Below the pieces are notes generated by a model. It did not search any database, had not been told where the DNA came from, and saw nothing but the letters and a program-made list of their open reading frames with translations. Below are positions 37,203 to 47,581 of a DNA stretch of 64,000 nt, in pieces. The DNA comes from Microvirga terrestris (lineage in GTDB: Bacteria > Pseudomonadota > Alphaproteobacteria > Rhizobiales > Beijerinckiaceae). Every line of letters starts with the position of its first letter. Position 1 is the first letter of the stretch. The stretch spans positions 109,226 through 173,225 of the forward strand of contig NZ_JADQDN010000007.1 of NCBI RefSeq assembly GCF_015694425.1. Reading direction: 5' to 3'. Position numbers and translations under genes: made by a program.

Positions 37203-38045
37203 TCAGTAAGAGAGAAGCAAGGGCGTGGGCGCGTTTTTGAGCAGGGACTGGGTCGTGCCGCCGAGCACCATTTCGCGCAGGCGCGAATGGACATAGGCGC
37301 CCATCACGATCATGTCGGCCCGCGTCAGGTGAGCATGTTTGCGCAGGGTCTCGGCCACGTCCCCATCAAGAGCCGGCAACGCAAGGACATTCACCGCAAC
37401 GCCATGGCGTGTGAGATGCGGCGCGATCTCTGCGCCGGGCAGCGTATGCGCCAAGTCCTTCTCGCCCATGACGCTCACCAGTTCGACCTGCGTGGCGGCC
37501 CGCAGGAACGGCAGGGCGTCGTTGAGGGCACGTGCCGCCTTGGCGCTGCCATCCCATGCCACGATGATCCGGTCTCCGGTAAAAGCCTCGCGACCCGGAG
37601 GCACGACGATGAGCGGCCGACCACTGTCCATGAGCACCGCCTCGATCAGCCCCCGATCAACGGCCAGGGCAATCGGTTCGGCGTCGAGGATCGTTAGGTC
37701 ATGGGCGCGGGCGAGGTTGGCAAAGCTCTTGATGAGGGACGGATATGCAAGCTGCGGCGCCTGGGTGGTGCACGCCACACCCGATGCCGCAGCAGCACGC
37801 TGGGATGACTCAGCGACAGCGTGCGCCAGGGCATCCAGACGGCGGTTCTCAGCCGCTAAGAGCCCCTCGGCAAAGGCACTGACGAAGGCATGGGTCAACG
37901 TGAGCTTCAGGGAAGCGGCCTGAACCGTGATGTGGGCGCCGGCCTCTCGGGCGAGCGAGAGCCCGTAAGCCAGAGCCGAGGAACGCTCGTCGGCTTCGCC
38001 CTCTTCCGTGATCCCAATCAGAAGACTGCGAATGTTCTGGATCAT
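37203..38045 (-). CDS. Tandem universal stress protein (UspA family)
   Basis: A 280-residue protein with two Usp domains. The second ends in VIMGAYVHSRLREMVLGGTTQSLL, where the second Gly of the usual G-2x-G-9x-G motif is Val, so nucleotide binding may be altered. ATG 38045 is set by the GGGAGG site just upstream. It follows the alcohol dehydrogenase gene on minus with a 65-bp gap and may share its transcript. Confidence 0.88.
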   Translation of the reverse strand: MIQNIRSLLIGITEEGEADERSSALAYGLSLAREAGAHITVQAASLKLTLTHAFVSAFAEGLLAAENRRLDALAHAVAESSQRAAAASGVACTTQAPQLAYPSLIKSFANLARAHDLTILDAEPIALAVDRGLIEAVLMDSGRPLIVVPPGREAFTGDRIIVAWDGSAKAARALNDALPFLRAATQVELVSVMGEKDLAHTLPGAEIAPHLTRHGVAVNVLALPALDGDVAETLRKHAHLTRADMIVMGAYVHSRLREMVLGGTTQSLLKNAPTPLLLSY

Positions 38046-38110
38046 GGTTTCCTCCCTCTGAACCTGTATCTTGGTTGCGGGTTGCAATGACATTTGTTTC
38101 TACCCTTCGG

Positions 38111-39094
38111 TTAGGGGATCAGAACGGCCGCGCCCTGCAAACGCCCTGATCGAAAATCGTCCAAGGCCACGTTGGCAGCCTCCAGCTGATAACGCACCGT
38201 GTGCGTCCTGATCCGCGCCTTGGGGACGATCGCCAGAAATTCGAAGGCGTCCTGACGGGTGAGGTTGGCGACCGATACAATCTGCCGCTCCCCCCAGAGA
38301 AGCCGATACGGGAATTGCGGGATGTCGCTCATGTGGATGCCGCCGCAGACGACACGCCCGCCTTTCCGCACGGACTGTAAGGCAACAGGCACGAGCTCGC
38401 CTACGGGCGCGAAGATGATCGCGGCGTCGAGCGGTTCGGGTGAACCGTGATTGGAGTCGCCAGCCCAGATGACGTCGAGTGAACGGGCAAAATCCTGGGC
38501 GGCTTTGTCGCCGGGATGCGTGAACGCATATACCCGCCGCCCCTGCCAGGTGCAGACCTGACAGATGATGTGAGCTGCCGCTCCGAAGCCATAGATGCCG
38601 ATCCTTTCGCCGGAGCCCGCCGCCATAAGCGAACGCCAGCCGATCAGGCCGGCACAGAGGAGCGGGGCCAAGGCAATGGGATTGCCGTCGTCCGGCAACG
38701 GGAAGGCGTAGGCTGCGTCGGCAACTGCATGGGACGCGAAGCCGCCATCCCGGGTGTAGCCGGTGAACAGGGGATCGTCGCAGAGGTTCTCACGGCCGGA
38801 GGTGCAGTAGGGACAATGACCGCAAGTGTGGCCGAGCCAGGGAACGCCAACACGCTCGCCGGTGCGCAAGCCTGTCACGCCACCGCCGAGCGCATCGATC
38901 TTCCCGACAATCTCATGGCCGGGAATAACCGGCAGTTTAGGATTTGTGAGATCACCGTCCACCACGTGAAGATCGGTACGGCAGACCGCGCAGGCCTCCA
39001 CCACCAGGCGAATCTCGCCTGGGCCCGGTGAGGGAAGGGGTCGCTCTTCAAGTCTGAGGGGCGTGCGCACGTCGTGGAGGACCATCGCCTTCAT
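38111..39094 (-). CDS. Zinc-dependent alcohol dehydrogenase (AdhP/AdhA-like)
   Basis: A 327-residue MDR enzyme oxidising alcohols or reducing aldehydes with NAD(H). Catalytic zinc motif: AVCRTDLHVVDGDL with IPGHEIVG. All four structural-zinc Cys are present (GHTCGHCPYCTSGRENLC). The nucleotide fold starts near RIGIYGFGAAAHIICQV. It resembles the 'zinc-binding alcohol dehydrogenase family' copy often paired with UspA and PhaC genes. It lies 65 bp before the UspA gene. Confidence 0.92.
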   Translation of the reverse strand: MKAMVLHDVRTPLRLEERPLPSPGPGEIRLVVEACAVCRTDLHVVDGDLTNPKLPVIPGHEIVGKIDALGGGVTGLRTGERVGVPWLGHTCGHCPYCTSGRENLCDDPLFTGYTRDGGFASHAVADAAYAFPLPDDGNPIALAPLLCAGLIGWRSLMAAGSGERIGIYGFGAAAHIICQVCTWQGRRVYAFTHPGDKAAQDFARSLDVIWAGDSNHGSPEPLDAAIIFAPVGELVPVALQSVRKGGRVVCGGIHMSDIPQFPYRLLWGERQIVSVANLTRQDAFEFLAIVPKARIRTHTVRYQLEAANVALDDFRSGRLQGAAVLIP

Positions 39095-39134
39095 GGACCG
39101 GACCTCTTCTCATCACACAGTCTTAGGGCAGGTT

Positions 39135-39419
39135 TTATTGTTGGAAACAGTCTTTGGCCTGCTCCTGCAATTCCTCAAGCGCCGCAACGTAGGGGGCACG
39201 GCTTTCCTGATGCTCTTGCCAAAGCAGGGCAATCTTCCTGCGCTTGATGCTCTCATCGCCGAGGCCGCGTTCGATGGCTGCGAGCTTATGCTGACACGCA
39301 AAGTCGATGTCGGCTAGGTCAGCTAGGAGTGACTGGAGCCGGGGCAAAATGTCGGGCGAGTACACCCGATTTAAGCGCGATTGTTTCTGGAAGCGCAGAT
39401 GTTTCACCTCCGTTGCCAT
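39135..39419 (-). CDS. Hypothetical helical protein
   Basis: A 94-residue protein, strongly helical and charged (LPRLQSLLADLADIDFACQHKLAAIERGL, RRKIALLWQEHQESRAPYVAALEELQEQAKDC). There is no signal or membrane segment, and I do not recognise the family. It is followed 40 bp later by the alcohol dehydrogenase on the same strand and may lead that transcript. Confidence 0.6.
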   Translation of the reverse strand: MATEVKHLRFQKQSRLNRVYSPDILPRLQSLLADLADIDFACQHKLAAIERGLGDESIKRRKIALLWQEHQESRAPYVAALEELQEQAKDCFQQ

Positions 39420-40158
39420 GGCTTCCTCCGCTGGGGCTCTGGTTCTTACAGCGTCCGCCTGAGCGACTCACCTAAGTTAAGCACAACAATTCGGTGAACC
39501 TGAGGCAGCTTGGCGGCCGGCGCTTCTCAGACTCGAACTCGATAGAAGGATGTTGAGCGGCTTCACCTGCCGCTGCGTTGATCTGAGTCAAACCAGCCCA
39601 ACTAAGAAGTGCTATTCTGATGCAGTTCATTACAGTCTGTGGCTATGTGAATCTCGCTCCAAACCTCTGCCGTCTTCACAGGTTTCTAAGCTTCAGTGTT
39701 AACGTCACCGATACTATTGCCAGCTGGATGCGGATCATCGAGCTTTTAGCGGCTTGGAAGAACATTGAGGCGGGAGACACATCCAAGAGGCTCCCACTAC
39801 TGGAGAATACTGTTTCTGTTGGGGCGACCGTCTTTGCCGATACGGCAGCTATGACCGGACTGAACGCCTCTATTAGCCGGTTGGCCGATGCGATCAGCGA
39901 TGCAAGCGAAGCCTAGAAGCGCCAGCAGACCAATCAACTCGCTGATGCGCTGCGCCGACTCACCGATTGACGGGATGAGCGGGGGAGAGGGCGTCACAGG
40001 TAGGACACAATACGCGAAATTGGGTTTTCTGGCCGAAAAAAGGGACGCGGGACCTTCCTTACAAGGTGCACAGTCATTCCTCTCTTAGGAAAATGTGCTA
40101 TTCCCCTTCCCTTAGGGAATGAGCAGCGGCGTAGCGCTGCAACGGGCCGGGGGCTGAA
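39420..40158. other. Gene-poor stretch upstream of the RTX gene
   Basis: About 740 bp with an FNR/FixK-type box at 39578. A plus frame at 39620..39916 (98 codons) has no ribosome site or family match, so it is not called. The promoter of the RTX gene must lie near the right end; no clear hexamers were identified. Confidence 0.4.
39578..39591. promoter_or_regulatory. FNR/FixK-type box in gene-poor stretch
   Basis: TTGAT-CTGA-GTCAA fits nine of ten dyad positions. It is 159 bp upstream of the minus-strand unit starting at 39419, farther than the other copies, so its target is uncertain. Confidence 0.5.
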
Positions 40159-43100
40159 ATGATGGACTTGCGCGCAACGCGTAACGCGGACTTCGATCCA
40201 GCAAGGTGGGATCATTTATATTTCCAAAATGGTATGCCGGCGGTCGAATACTCGCCAAGTCAAATGGACGTTCAGATCTTCTTGGACTGGGACCTAATCG
40301 TTTATGGAACTGATTCTGCAAACTACGAAGATCTTTTCCTTGAATCGCCTGTTTCCTTCGGATCCCTTCTGTGGGCCAGGCCCGATAACGCCGGGTATTA
40401 CTTCGATTTCTCTCAAAACACACACCGGGTCTCGCTAACCGGGGGCAACTATCGCGATTATCTGATCGGCGGGCTGAACACCGATACGCTGACCGGTAGC
40501 GGAGGCTTGGATCGTTTTCAGGGAACCGCTCAGACATTGGCAGGCGACACCATCACCGATATTCAGGACGGTGAGAGTATCACTCTGCTGAGTGGTACAT
40601 TGCAGTCGGCCAGCCTCAACGGCAACGTTCTCGCCTACACGGTTGATGGCGCTTCCTACACGATGCTTGTGAATGGCGCCGCCAGCCGGATTGCGGTAGC
40701 TAACAATACCATCACCTTCGATAACACTGCCCCGTTCGTAGCCAGCATCAGCCGAGCCAATCCCTCCCCGACCGCTACGGGCCCAATCAGTTACACCGTC
40801 ACCTTCTCGGAAACAGTCACAGGACTCGACGTCAGCGACTTCGCTCTTGTCACCAGCGGTCTGAGCGGTGCTTTCATCTCTCAGGTCACTGGAAGTGGCT
40901 CGACGTATACGCTCGTTGTCAATGCAGGTTCCGGAAATGGAACGGCTCAGCTTCAACTGATATATGGGAATACCGGCATCAGCGACGCCGCTGGGAACCT
41001 GATCACGGGCGGCTTCACAGGAGGGCAGGTCTATATGGTCGATCAGCTTGCTCCTGATACGACTATCACGGCAACTCCTCCCACGTTGTCCAATTCATCG
41101 TCGGCTACATTCACCTTCTCATCGAATGAAAGCGGGGGCAGGTTTGAGTGGACCTTAGATGGCTCAGCATACGCAACAGCCACGAGCCCCAAGACTGTCA
41201 CGGGCCTCGCTGATGGAAGCCACACCATCTTCGTCCGGGCCATCGATCAGGCCGGCAATATTGATGGTAGCCCAGCAACTTATACTTGGGTGATCGACAC
41301 GACGGCGCCGACTCTGACAATTGCCAGCGACGTAGAGACTCTCAAAGCCGGTGAGACTGCTGTAATCACCTTCACGTTCAGCGAGGACCCGGGCCTAACC
41401 TTCACGCTTGCTGACATCAGTGTCAGCGGCGGTTCGCTCGGCGCGCTGAGCGGTACCGGCCTGACACGTACGGCCGTGTTCACCCCAGGGGTCGGATTCG
41501 ACTCTGGTACGGCCAGCATTACAGTTGCCAGCGGTTCATATGCCGACCAGGCGGGCAATAGCGGCGGGGCCGGAACGACTCCGTTGCTAACCTTCGACAC
41601 CCAGGCGCCGGTGGCTCCGTCCACTCCCGATCTGGATGCCTCGTCGGACACTGGCCGCACCAATGACGACAACATCACCAGCGATACTACACCAACATTC
41701 ATTGGCACCGCCGAAGCCGGTACCACCGTCTCCCTATACGATGGGGCTGTCGCGATCGGTTCGGCTGTTGCGACAGGCGGCCTATGGAGCATCACCAGCA
41801 CGCCTCTTGCCGAAGGCCCCCACAGCATCACCGCCGTGGCGACTGATCCTGCGGGCAATCACAGTCTAGCCTCGGGCGCACTGGCATTGGAGATCACGAC
41901 CCAGGCACCTGCCACCGAAGTGACCGGCGTTGTGTTCTCGTCCGATACCGGTGCGTCCGTCACGGATCGGATCACGAAAGTCGCCGCGCAGACCATTTCC
42001 GGGAGCCTCAGCGCCAATCTGGCCGAAGGCGAGCGCGTCGAGGTCTCGTTCGATAACGGTAGCGGCTGGACCCCCGCCGCCGCCCCTGCCGGCAGTGCCT
42101 TTTGGTCGCTGAACACCACGCTGGCTGCAGGCACACATAACCTGCAAGTGCGTGTGACAAACGCCGTCGATAAGAGCGGGCCGGTGCATATCTGGGACTA
42201 TACGCTCGATACTCACTCTCCCGGCGTGACCATTGAAAGCAGCGCCTCGCAACTGCATGCCGGCGAGACGGCGACGATCACCTTCACCTTCACCGAAGAT
42301 CCGGGCGCGAACTTCACCTGGGACGGCAGCGCGGGCGACGTCCTTGTCAGTGGCGGCACGCTGTCCGCCATCTCGGGCACAGGCCTCACTCGCACGGCCA
42401 TATTCATGCCGAGCGCCGGCACGCAGAACGGTACGGCAAGTATCACCGTAAGCGCGGGTGCCTATGCCGACCTGGCAGGGAATTTCGGGACGACTGGCGC
42501 AACGCCGTCGCTGCACTTCGACACGCTGGCACCGGGCGCACCATCTGCGCCGGCTCTCGCCGCCAGCAGCGACAGCGGAAATTCCAGCAACGACAATCTG
42601 ACAAACAACTCGGCACTGACCCTGACCGGCACCGCCGAAGCTGGTGTCACCATCAGACTCTACGACACCGACGGCGTCACGGAAATTGGCAGCGGAATCG
42701 CAATTGGAGGCACCTGGTCGATTACGACGTCGCCTCTTGCTGCCGGCAGCCATACTGTCAGCGCAAAAGCAACAGATGCAATGGGCAATAGGTCACCCGT
42801 ATCCACCGGACTGACCGTGGTCATTGACGTCGCCGCCCCGACGCTTGTGCAATCCAGTCCTGTCGATAATTCTGGACACGTAGTTCCCACGGCTGACTTG
42901 GTTTTGACCTTCTCAGAGGCGGTCCATAGAGGCAATGGCACGATCGATCTGTATGACAGCACCGGCGCTCTCATCGAGAGTTTCGATGTAGCTACCAGCG
43001 GCCGCATCAGTATTGCGGGCGATGTCCTCACGGTAGATCCCACCAACCCGCTCAGCAACGGGAACGGCCATTATTATCTCAACGTATCCGCTGGCGCTCT

Positions 43101-43959
43101 CAAGGACGCTGCCGGGAACAGCTTCGCGGGCATTGGAGACCGCACCACCTTCAACTTCAGCGTCATCGTCGATGAGCCTTCCGGTCCTGTTACGGTTCCC
43201 AATGCAAAGGGTGGTGTGGACATTACCATCACGGATCCGTCCCAGCTGACCGCAGCTCTGGGGACGAGCGGGGTGGATCATGTGTTCTACAGCGGGCCAG
43301 GGACAGTGAGACTGCCGGGCACAATCGAGAATGTCACTCTGACCGGCGGCGACGGCAGCGCGATGGGAAACACTCAGCGCAATACTTTGCGCGGCGGCAG
43401 CGGCAACAATGCCCTGAACGGGCAAGGCGGCAACGATCTCCTGTACGGGAGCAGCGGCGACGATCGGCTAAGCGGTGGGTCCGGCAGGGATCGCCTGGAG
43501 GGCGGATCGGGCGACGACCTCCTCCTTGCTGGGAGTGGTCACGACACGATCTCGGGCAGCGCAGGCAACGATACCATCTCAGCCGGGGCTGGGAACGATG
43601 TGATCTATAGCGGGCTTGGTGCCGACGTGATCGAAGACGGTGGCGGGCGGGATGCCTTCGTGTTCAACACGCGGATTGGGAAGGGCCAAGCCGATATGCT
43701 CAAGCACTTCAATGTTGAGCCTGATACTATTTGGCTGGAGAATGCGATCTTCAAAGGCGTCGGTGGGCGTGGCTGGCTGAAGGCGGATGCCTTTCACATC
43801 GGAGTCAAAGCCTCGGACAAGGAGGATCGCATCATCTATAATGCCAAGAAGGGTATGCTGTACTACGATGCGGACGGATTGGACGGACAGGGGCAGATTG
43901 CGTTTGCCAAGTTGTCCAAGCACCTGAAGATAACCGAAAAGGATTTCTTCATCATCTGA
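40159..43959 (+). CDS. Large Ig-like repeat and RTX protein, probable type I secreted adhesin
   Basis: A 1266-residue acidic protein with no signal peptide. Residues 1-110 are unique. Short RTX-like turns follow (GGNYRDYLIGGLNTDTLTGSGG). From about 190 to 1000 there are bacterial Ig-like repeats: ASITVASGSYADQAGNSG recurs as ASITVSAGAYADLAGNFG, and GTAEAGTTVSLYDGA recurs as GTAEAGVTIRLYDTD. Residues about 1060-1165 hold calcium-binding RTX nonapeptides (GGNDLLYGSSGDDRLSGGSG and similar). The C-terminus, ending ITEKDFFII, resembles the type I signal of rhizobial RTX proteins. Domain order fits a surface adhesin or biofilm protein. The export pair at 443..3492 is the likely partner. Start ATG 40159 (ATGATG). 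Confidence 0.85.
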   Translation: MMDLRATRNADFDPARWDHLYFQNGMPAVEYSPSQMDVQIFLDWDLIVYGTDSANYEDLFLESPVSFGSLLWARPDNAGYYFDFSQNTHRVSLTGGNYRDYLIGGLNTDTLTGSGGLDRFQGTAQTLAGDTITDIQDGESITLLSGTLQSASLNGNVLAYTVDGASYTMLVNGAASRIAVANNTITFDNTAPFVASISRANPSPTATGPISYTVTFSETVTGLDVSDFALVTSGLSGAFISQVTGSGSTYTLVVNAGSGNGTAQLQLIYGNTGISDAAGNLITGGFTGGQVYMVDQLAPDTTITATPPTLSNSSSATFTFSSNESGGRFEWTLDGSAYATATSPKTVTGLADGSHTIFVRAIDQAGNIDGSPATYTWVIDTTAPTLTIASDVETLKAGETAVITFTFSEDPGLTFTLADISVSGGSLGALSGTGLTRTAVFTPGVGFDSGTASITVASGSYADQAGNSGGAGTTPLLTFDTQAPVAPSTPDLDASSDTGRTNDDNITSDTTPTFIGTAEAGTTVSLYDGAVAIGSAVATGGLWSITSTPLAEGPHSITAVATDPAGNHSLASGALALEITTQAPATEVTGVVFSSDTGASVTDRITKVAAQTISGSLSANLAEGERVEVSFDNGSGWTPAAAPAGSAFWSLNTTLAAGTHNLQVRVTNAVDKSGPVHIWDYTLDTHSPGVTIESSASQLHAGETATITFTFTEDPGANFTWDGSAGDVLVSGGTLSAISGTGLTRTAIFMPSAGTQNGTASITVSAGAYADLAGNFGTTGATPSLHFDTLAPGAPSAPALAASSDSGNSSNDNLTNNSALTLTGTAEAGVTIRLYDTDGVTEIGSGIAIGGTWSITTSPLAAGSHTVSAKATDAMGNRSPVSTGLTVVIDVAAPTLVQSSPVDNSGHVVPTADLVLTFSEAVHRGNGTIDLYDSTGALIESFDVATSGRISIAGDVLTVDPTNPLSNGNGHYYLNVSAGALKDAAGNSFAGIGDRTTFNFSVIVDEPSGPVTVPNAKGGVDITITDPSQLTAALGTSGVDHVFYSGPGTVRLPGTIENVTLTGGDGSAMGNTQRNTLRGGSGNNALNGQGGNDLLYGSSGDDRLSGGSGRDRLEGGSGDDLLLAGSGHDTISGSAGNDTISAGAGNDVIYSGLGADVIEDGGGRDAFVFNTRIGKGQADMLKHFNVEPDTIWLENAIFKGVGGRGWLKADAFHIGVKASDKEDRIIYNAKKGMLYYDADGLDGQGQIAFAKLSKHLKITEKDFFII

Positions 43960-43982
43960 GGTGGGCTGACCTCAAGGCGATG

Positions 43983-44018
43983 CGCCCTGCCGGCTCAGGC
44001 TAGCGGGGCGTTCCTTTT
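43983..44018 (+). terminator. Candidate terminator after the RTX gene
   Basis: CGCCCTGC (43983..43990) pairs with GCGGGGCG (44003..44010), 8 bp including one G-U pair, followed by a T-rich tail, about 25 bp after the stop. Confidence 0.6.
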
Positions 44019-44818
44019 AGGACGAATGTAGAGCCGCTTAGATCTTCAACCGTTGTGCCGATCCATCCAAACGTTCCCACGGTTTTCTGCAATTCAGGAA
44101 CGTGAGGGAATTCGTACATACCCCTTTCAGGCGATGAAGGTAAGAATGTCCCCTCATGGCACATCGCAGACGTAGGCCGGAGTTCTGCTCTTAAGCTGAA
44201 TGCGGCCATTGGTCAAATCGACCGCACACACTTGCTTGTCGCCCACAACGGGACTGGCCAGTTCTTAGGCAGAGAACTGAGGCAGTATTGGCGCCATGAA
44301 TGCCCTCTTTGGTGCCTAGAGAATGCCCGCCAGAGAATGTTTAACGCCGAATTGGCGCAAGAAATCCAGCACTTAGAAATAAAGGTCTTTAGCCGAAAAG
44401 CTCTGTATTGTCCGAGGCCTATTTAATGGTGGTGGAGGCAGTCACCTGCGAACCTGTCTCTAGTCAGCTTTCCCTGTCTTCAGCGAAAATACTGGGAAAT
44501 TTGCTTGATCGGCCTAGCTTTAACTGCACCTGAATGAGGTATTGCATAACAATACCAACAACTTGTCCTGTCAGAGGACACAAGATAATAGGGAAATAGT
44601 TTACCCGAACAGGGAAGCTATAAGAGTAGAGCAGGGTCCTGAGCTTAAGCTCCTAGCATTCGTCAGTTCAAGCTCAGATGGTGCTGGATTATGCCGATCT
44701 TCTACAAACCGAAATAATTTCAGTGGCTTATGACCTGATCACCGGAACCATCTGTGCTACCCTTCTGGACTTACCAGCGAGTGTAATCAGTACGACCCTG
44801 GAGATACCATACAAGCCC
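44019..44818. other. Gene-poor stretch
   Basis: About 800 bp of lower GC. A minus frame at 44000..44209 (PERGMYEFPHVPELQKTVGTFGWIG) reads like the end of a protein, and another minus frame just upstream of it reads DKQVCAVDLTNGRIQLKSR. A frameshift would join them, so this may be a small decayed gene. No family was recognised. Other frames are shadows. Confidence 0.35.
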
Positions 44819-44847
44819 TTGACCCTTCTATGATGGAAGGCATCACT
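44819..44847 (+). promoter_or_regulatory. CueR/MerR-type copper operator upstream of copA
   Basis: TTGACC is followed by the dyad CCTTC-TATGAT-GGAAGG, the layout of MerR-family copper promoters in which the operator lies in a long spacer. It is about 50 bp upstream of ATG 44892. The -10 element (near TCACTCT) is poor. No merR-family gene is in the window. Confidence 0.65.
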
Positions 44848-44891
44848 CTTCAGATTTGATTTCTTAGGTTAAGGCTGAGCAGGGGATTGTC

Positions 44892-47258
44892 ATGAACGAG
44901 CACCAGGCGGCCAACCAACATGCCCAGCATGCTGGGCATCATCATGATCATACTCCAACGGATGCCGAAACCGTCAGTGATCCCGTCTGCGGAATGTCGG
45001 TCGATCCGCATGCGACTCCGCACCGAACCCAACACGAGAGCAAGCCCTATTATTTCTGCTCGTCGGGCTGCCATTCGAAGTTTTTGGCGGAGCCTGAAAA
45101 GTATGTCGTGCCGAAACCTGTGATGGGGGCGGAGGTAATTTCCGAAGGAACGATCTACACCTGCCCGATGCACCCTCAGATCCGTCAGGTAGGCCCTGGC
45201 TCCTGCCCCATCTGCGGTATGGCGCTCGAACCTGTTCAGGCGACTGCCGAGACGGGCCCTAGCCCGGAACTCGTCGATATGACACGACGCTTCTGGCGCG
45301 GCCTCGTTCTGTCCTTGCCCCTGGTGGCGCTGGAGATGGGAGGGCATCTGACAGGCCTCGGTCATTACCTCGATCAGCAGACGTCGAACTGGATTCAGAT
45401 GCTTTTGAGCACGCCCGTCGTGCTGTGGGCAGGCTGGCCTTTCTTCGTCCGTGGCTGGCAGTCTCTTGTCTCGCGCAACCTGAACATGTTCACGCTGATA
45501 GGCATGGGCACAGGTGTAGCCTGGATCTACAGCATGGTCGCAGTGCTGGCACCTGCCGTGTTCCCGGCAGCCTTCCGGGGCTATGATGGTGCTGTTGCGG
45601 TGTACTTCGAAGCAGCCTCCGTCATCACGGTGCTGGCCCTGCTCGGTCAGGTCCTGGAGCTGCGTGCACGTGAGACGACAAGCGGCGCCATTCGCGCCCT
45701 CCTCGATCTTGCGCCGAAGACCGCCCGCCGCATCATGGACGACGGCACGGAGCAGGAAGTCCAGCTCTATATGGTCCAGGTAAGCGATCGTCTGCGTGTG
45801 CGCCCGGGGGCGAAGGTACCGGTGGATGGTAGAGTAATTGAGGGCCGTAGCGCAGTGGACGAGTCCATGGTGACCGGCGAGTCGATGCCCATCACCAAGG
45901 CGGTAGGCGCGAACGTGATTGGCGGCACCATGAATCAAGCAGGCGCTCTCGTCATCGAGGCGCAAAAGGTCGGGCGCGACACCATGCTGTCCCAAATCGT
46001 TCAGCTCGTTGCGGAGGCCCAACGCAGCCGCGCCCCGATCCAGCGCCTAGCCGACCAAGTCTCCGGCTACTTTGTTCCCGCGGTGATCGGCGTAGCGGCG
46101 CTGGCCTTCTTCTCCTGGGCGATTTGGGGTCCAGAGCCGCGCTTTTCCTATGGAGTTGTCGCGGCTGTGGCGGTGCTGATCATCGCCTGTCCCTGCGCGC
46201 TAGGACTTGCCACGCCTATGTCGATCATGATCGGTGTTGGACGCGGCGCGCAGGCGGGTGTCCTGATCAAGAATGCCGAAGCGTTGGAGCACATGGAGAA
46301 AGTCGACACACTCCTGGTCGACAAGACTGGTACGCTCACCGAAGGCAAGCCTGCCGTGACGGCCATCGTTCCCGCGCCGGGCTTTACCAAGACCGACGTG
46401 TTGCGCCTGTCAGCAAGCGTAGAACGGGCGAGCGAGCATCCGCTGGCAGTTGCCATCGTAGCAGACGCTGAGAAGCAAGGCATCGCAACCCTGCCAGTCA
46501 CGGATTTCGACTCGCCCACCGGCAAGGGCGCGCTCGGCATGGTGGGAGGCAAGCGCATCGTGCTTGGCAGCAGGGCGTTTCTGACCGAGCACGGCATCGA
46601 TGTCGCTCCTCTGATCGAACAGGCGGACCGGCTGCGTGAGGATGGCGCCACCGCGATCTTTGCCGGCATCGACGGACATGTAGCCGGCGCGATTGCCATC
46701 GCCGACCCGATAAAGACCTCCACCCCCGAGGCACTAGCCGGCCTGAAGGCGGAAGGTGTACGAGTGGTGATGCTGACAGGCGACAACCGGACTACCGCGA
46801 AGGCCGTCGCACGCCGGCTCGGAATTGACGAGGTTGAGGCGGAGGTACTGCCCGATCAGAAAAGCGCCGTGGTGGACAAGTTCAAGCGCGCAGGCCGCGT
46901 GGTGGCTATGGCGGGCGACGGAGTGAATGACGCCCCGGCCCTGGCGGCGGCGGATGTCGGCATCGCCATGGGCACCGGCACCGACGTGGCGATGGAGAGC
47001 GCCGGCGTGACCCTGCTGAAAGGCGACCTGACCGGGATCGTACGGGCGCGGCGGCTGTCGCGGGCGACCATGCGCAACATTCGCCAGAACCTGTTCTTCG
47101 CCTTCATCTACAATGCGCTCGGCGTTCCGGTGGCGGCAGGCGCGCTCTACCCCGTCTTCGGCATCCTACTGTCGCCGATCATCGCGGCAGCCGCCATGGC
47201 CCTGTCGTCGGTGAGCGTGATCGGCAATGCGATTCGCCTGCGTACGGTGCGCCTGTGA
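44892..47258 (+). CDS. copA: Copper-translocating P-type ATPase (CopA/SilP-like)
   Basis: A 788-residue copper or silver exporter of the inner membrane. A His-rich N-terminus (HAGHHHDH) is followed by a YHS domain (DPVCGM at 30-35), then a heavy-metal-binding domain (YTCPMHPQ from 89, CPICGM). The typical HMA ferredoxin fold is absent. CPC lies at 433-435, DKTGTLT starts at Asp477, SEHPL is intact, and [22 protein letters not shown] is the hinge. The order YHS-HMBD-pump marks the subgroup often carried on metal-resistance islands. It begins the plus-strand metal block and is led by a CueR-type operator. Confidence 0.93.
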   Translation: MNEHQAANQHAQHAGHHHDHTPTDAETVSDPVCGMSVDPHATPHRTQHESKPYYFCSSGCHSKFLAEPEKYVVPKPVMGAEVISEGTIYTCPMHPQIRQVGPGSCPICGMALEPVQATAETGPSPELVDMTRRFWRGLVLSLPLVALEMGGHLTGLGHYLDQQTSNWIQMLLSTPVVLWAGWPFFVRGWQSLVSRNLNMFTLIGMGTGVAWIYSMVAVLAPAVFPAAFRGYDGAVAVYFEAASVITVLALLGQVLELRARETTSGAIRALLDLAPKTARRIMDDGTEQEVQLYMVQVSDRLRVRPGAKVPVDGRVIEGRSAVDESMVTGESMPITKAVGANVIGGTMNQAGALVIEAQKVGRDTMLSQIVQLVAEAQRSRAPIQRLADQVSGYFVPAVIGVAALAFFSWAIWGPEPRFSYGVVAAVAVLIIACPCALGLATPMSIMIGVGRGAQAGVLIKNAEALEHMEKVDTLLVDKTGTLTEGKPAVTAIVPAPGFTKTDVLRLSASVERASEHPLAVAIVADAEKQGIATLPVTDFDSPTGKGALGMVGGKRIVLGSRAFLTEHGIDVAPLIEQADRLREDGATAIFAGIDGHVAGAIAIADPIKTSTPEALAGLKAEGVRVVMLTGDNRTTAKAVARRLGIDEVEAEVLPDQKSAVVDKFKRAGRVVAMAGDGVNDAPALAAADVGIAMGTGTDVAMESAGVTLLKGDLTGIVRARRLSRATMRNIRQNLFFAFIYNALGVPVAAGALYPVFGILLSPIIAAAAMALSSVSVIGNAIRLRTVRL

Positions 47259-47342
47259 CGGCACGACAGAAACATTAGCAGGATCAAAGTACGGCAGTTG
47301 CTACGGGGCCAGAATCCGATCCGCTCATCGGAGGATTTCACC

Positions 47343-47579
47343 ATGAACACCAAACCGAACAAACTCTCAGCTCCAACCAGAACGTGGCGGAGCGTCCTGA
47401 TCGGGTCTCGCTTGGGATGGATCCTGACAGTCGCGCTGGCTGTGCTGGGCATCTATCTTTTCATGACCCATACGGGCCATGTCCTGACAGCCCTATCCTA
47501 CCTGCTCCTGACCGCCTGTCCCCTGATACATCTCTTCATGCATAAGGGCCATGCTCATAGTCATAGCAGGGACGAGTGA
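47343..47579 (+). CDS. Small membrane protein (DUF2933-like)
   Basis: A 78-residue protein with one or two hydrophobic segments (WILTVALAVLGIYLFMTHTGHVL and ALSYLLLTACPLIHLFM). It ends MHKGHAHSHSRDE, a His-rich tail that could bind metal. Such DUF2933-type proteins sit beside copper pumps in many proteobacteria. ATG 47343 is preferred over 47298. The gap to copA is 84 bp. Confidence 0.7.
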   Translation: MNTKPNKLSAPTRTWRSVLIGSRLGWILTVALAVLGIYLFMTHTGHVLTALSYLLLTACPLIHLFMHKGHAHSHSRDE

Positions 47580-47581
47580 TC

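Noticed and set aside
39620..39916. 98-codon plus frame between an FNR-like box and the RTX gene
   Set aside because: No ribosome site and no family match; the box spacing (28 bp) is too short for activation of this frame.
43380..43640. DNA-level tandem repeat in the RTX region considered as a CRISPR-like array
   Set aside because: It is in-frame coding for RTX nonapeptides with varied third positions; no conserved repeat/spacer structure.
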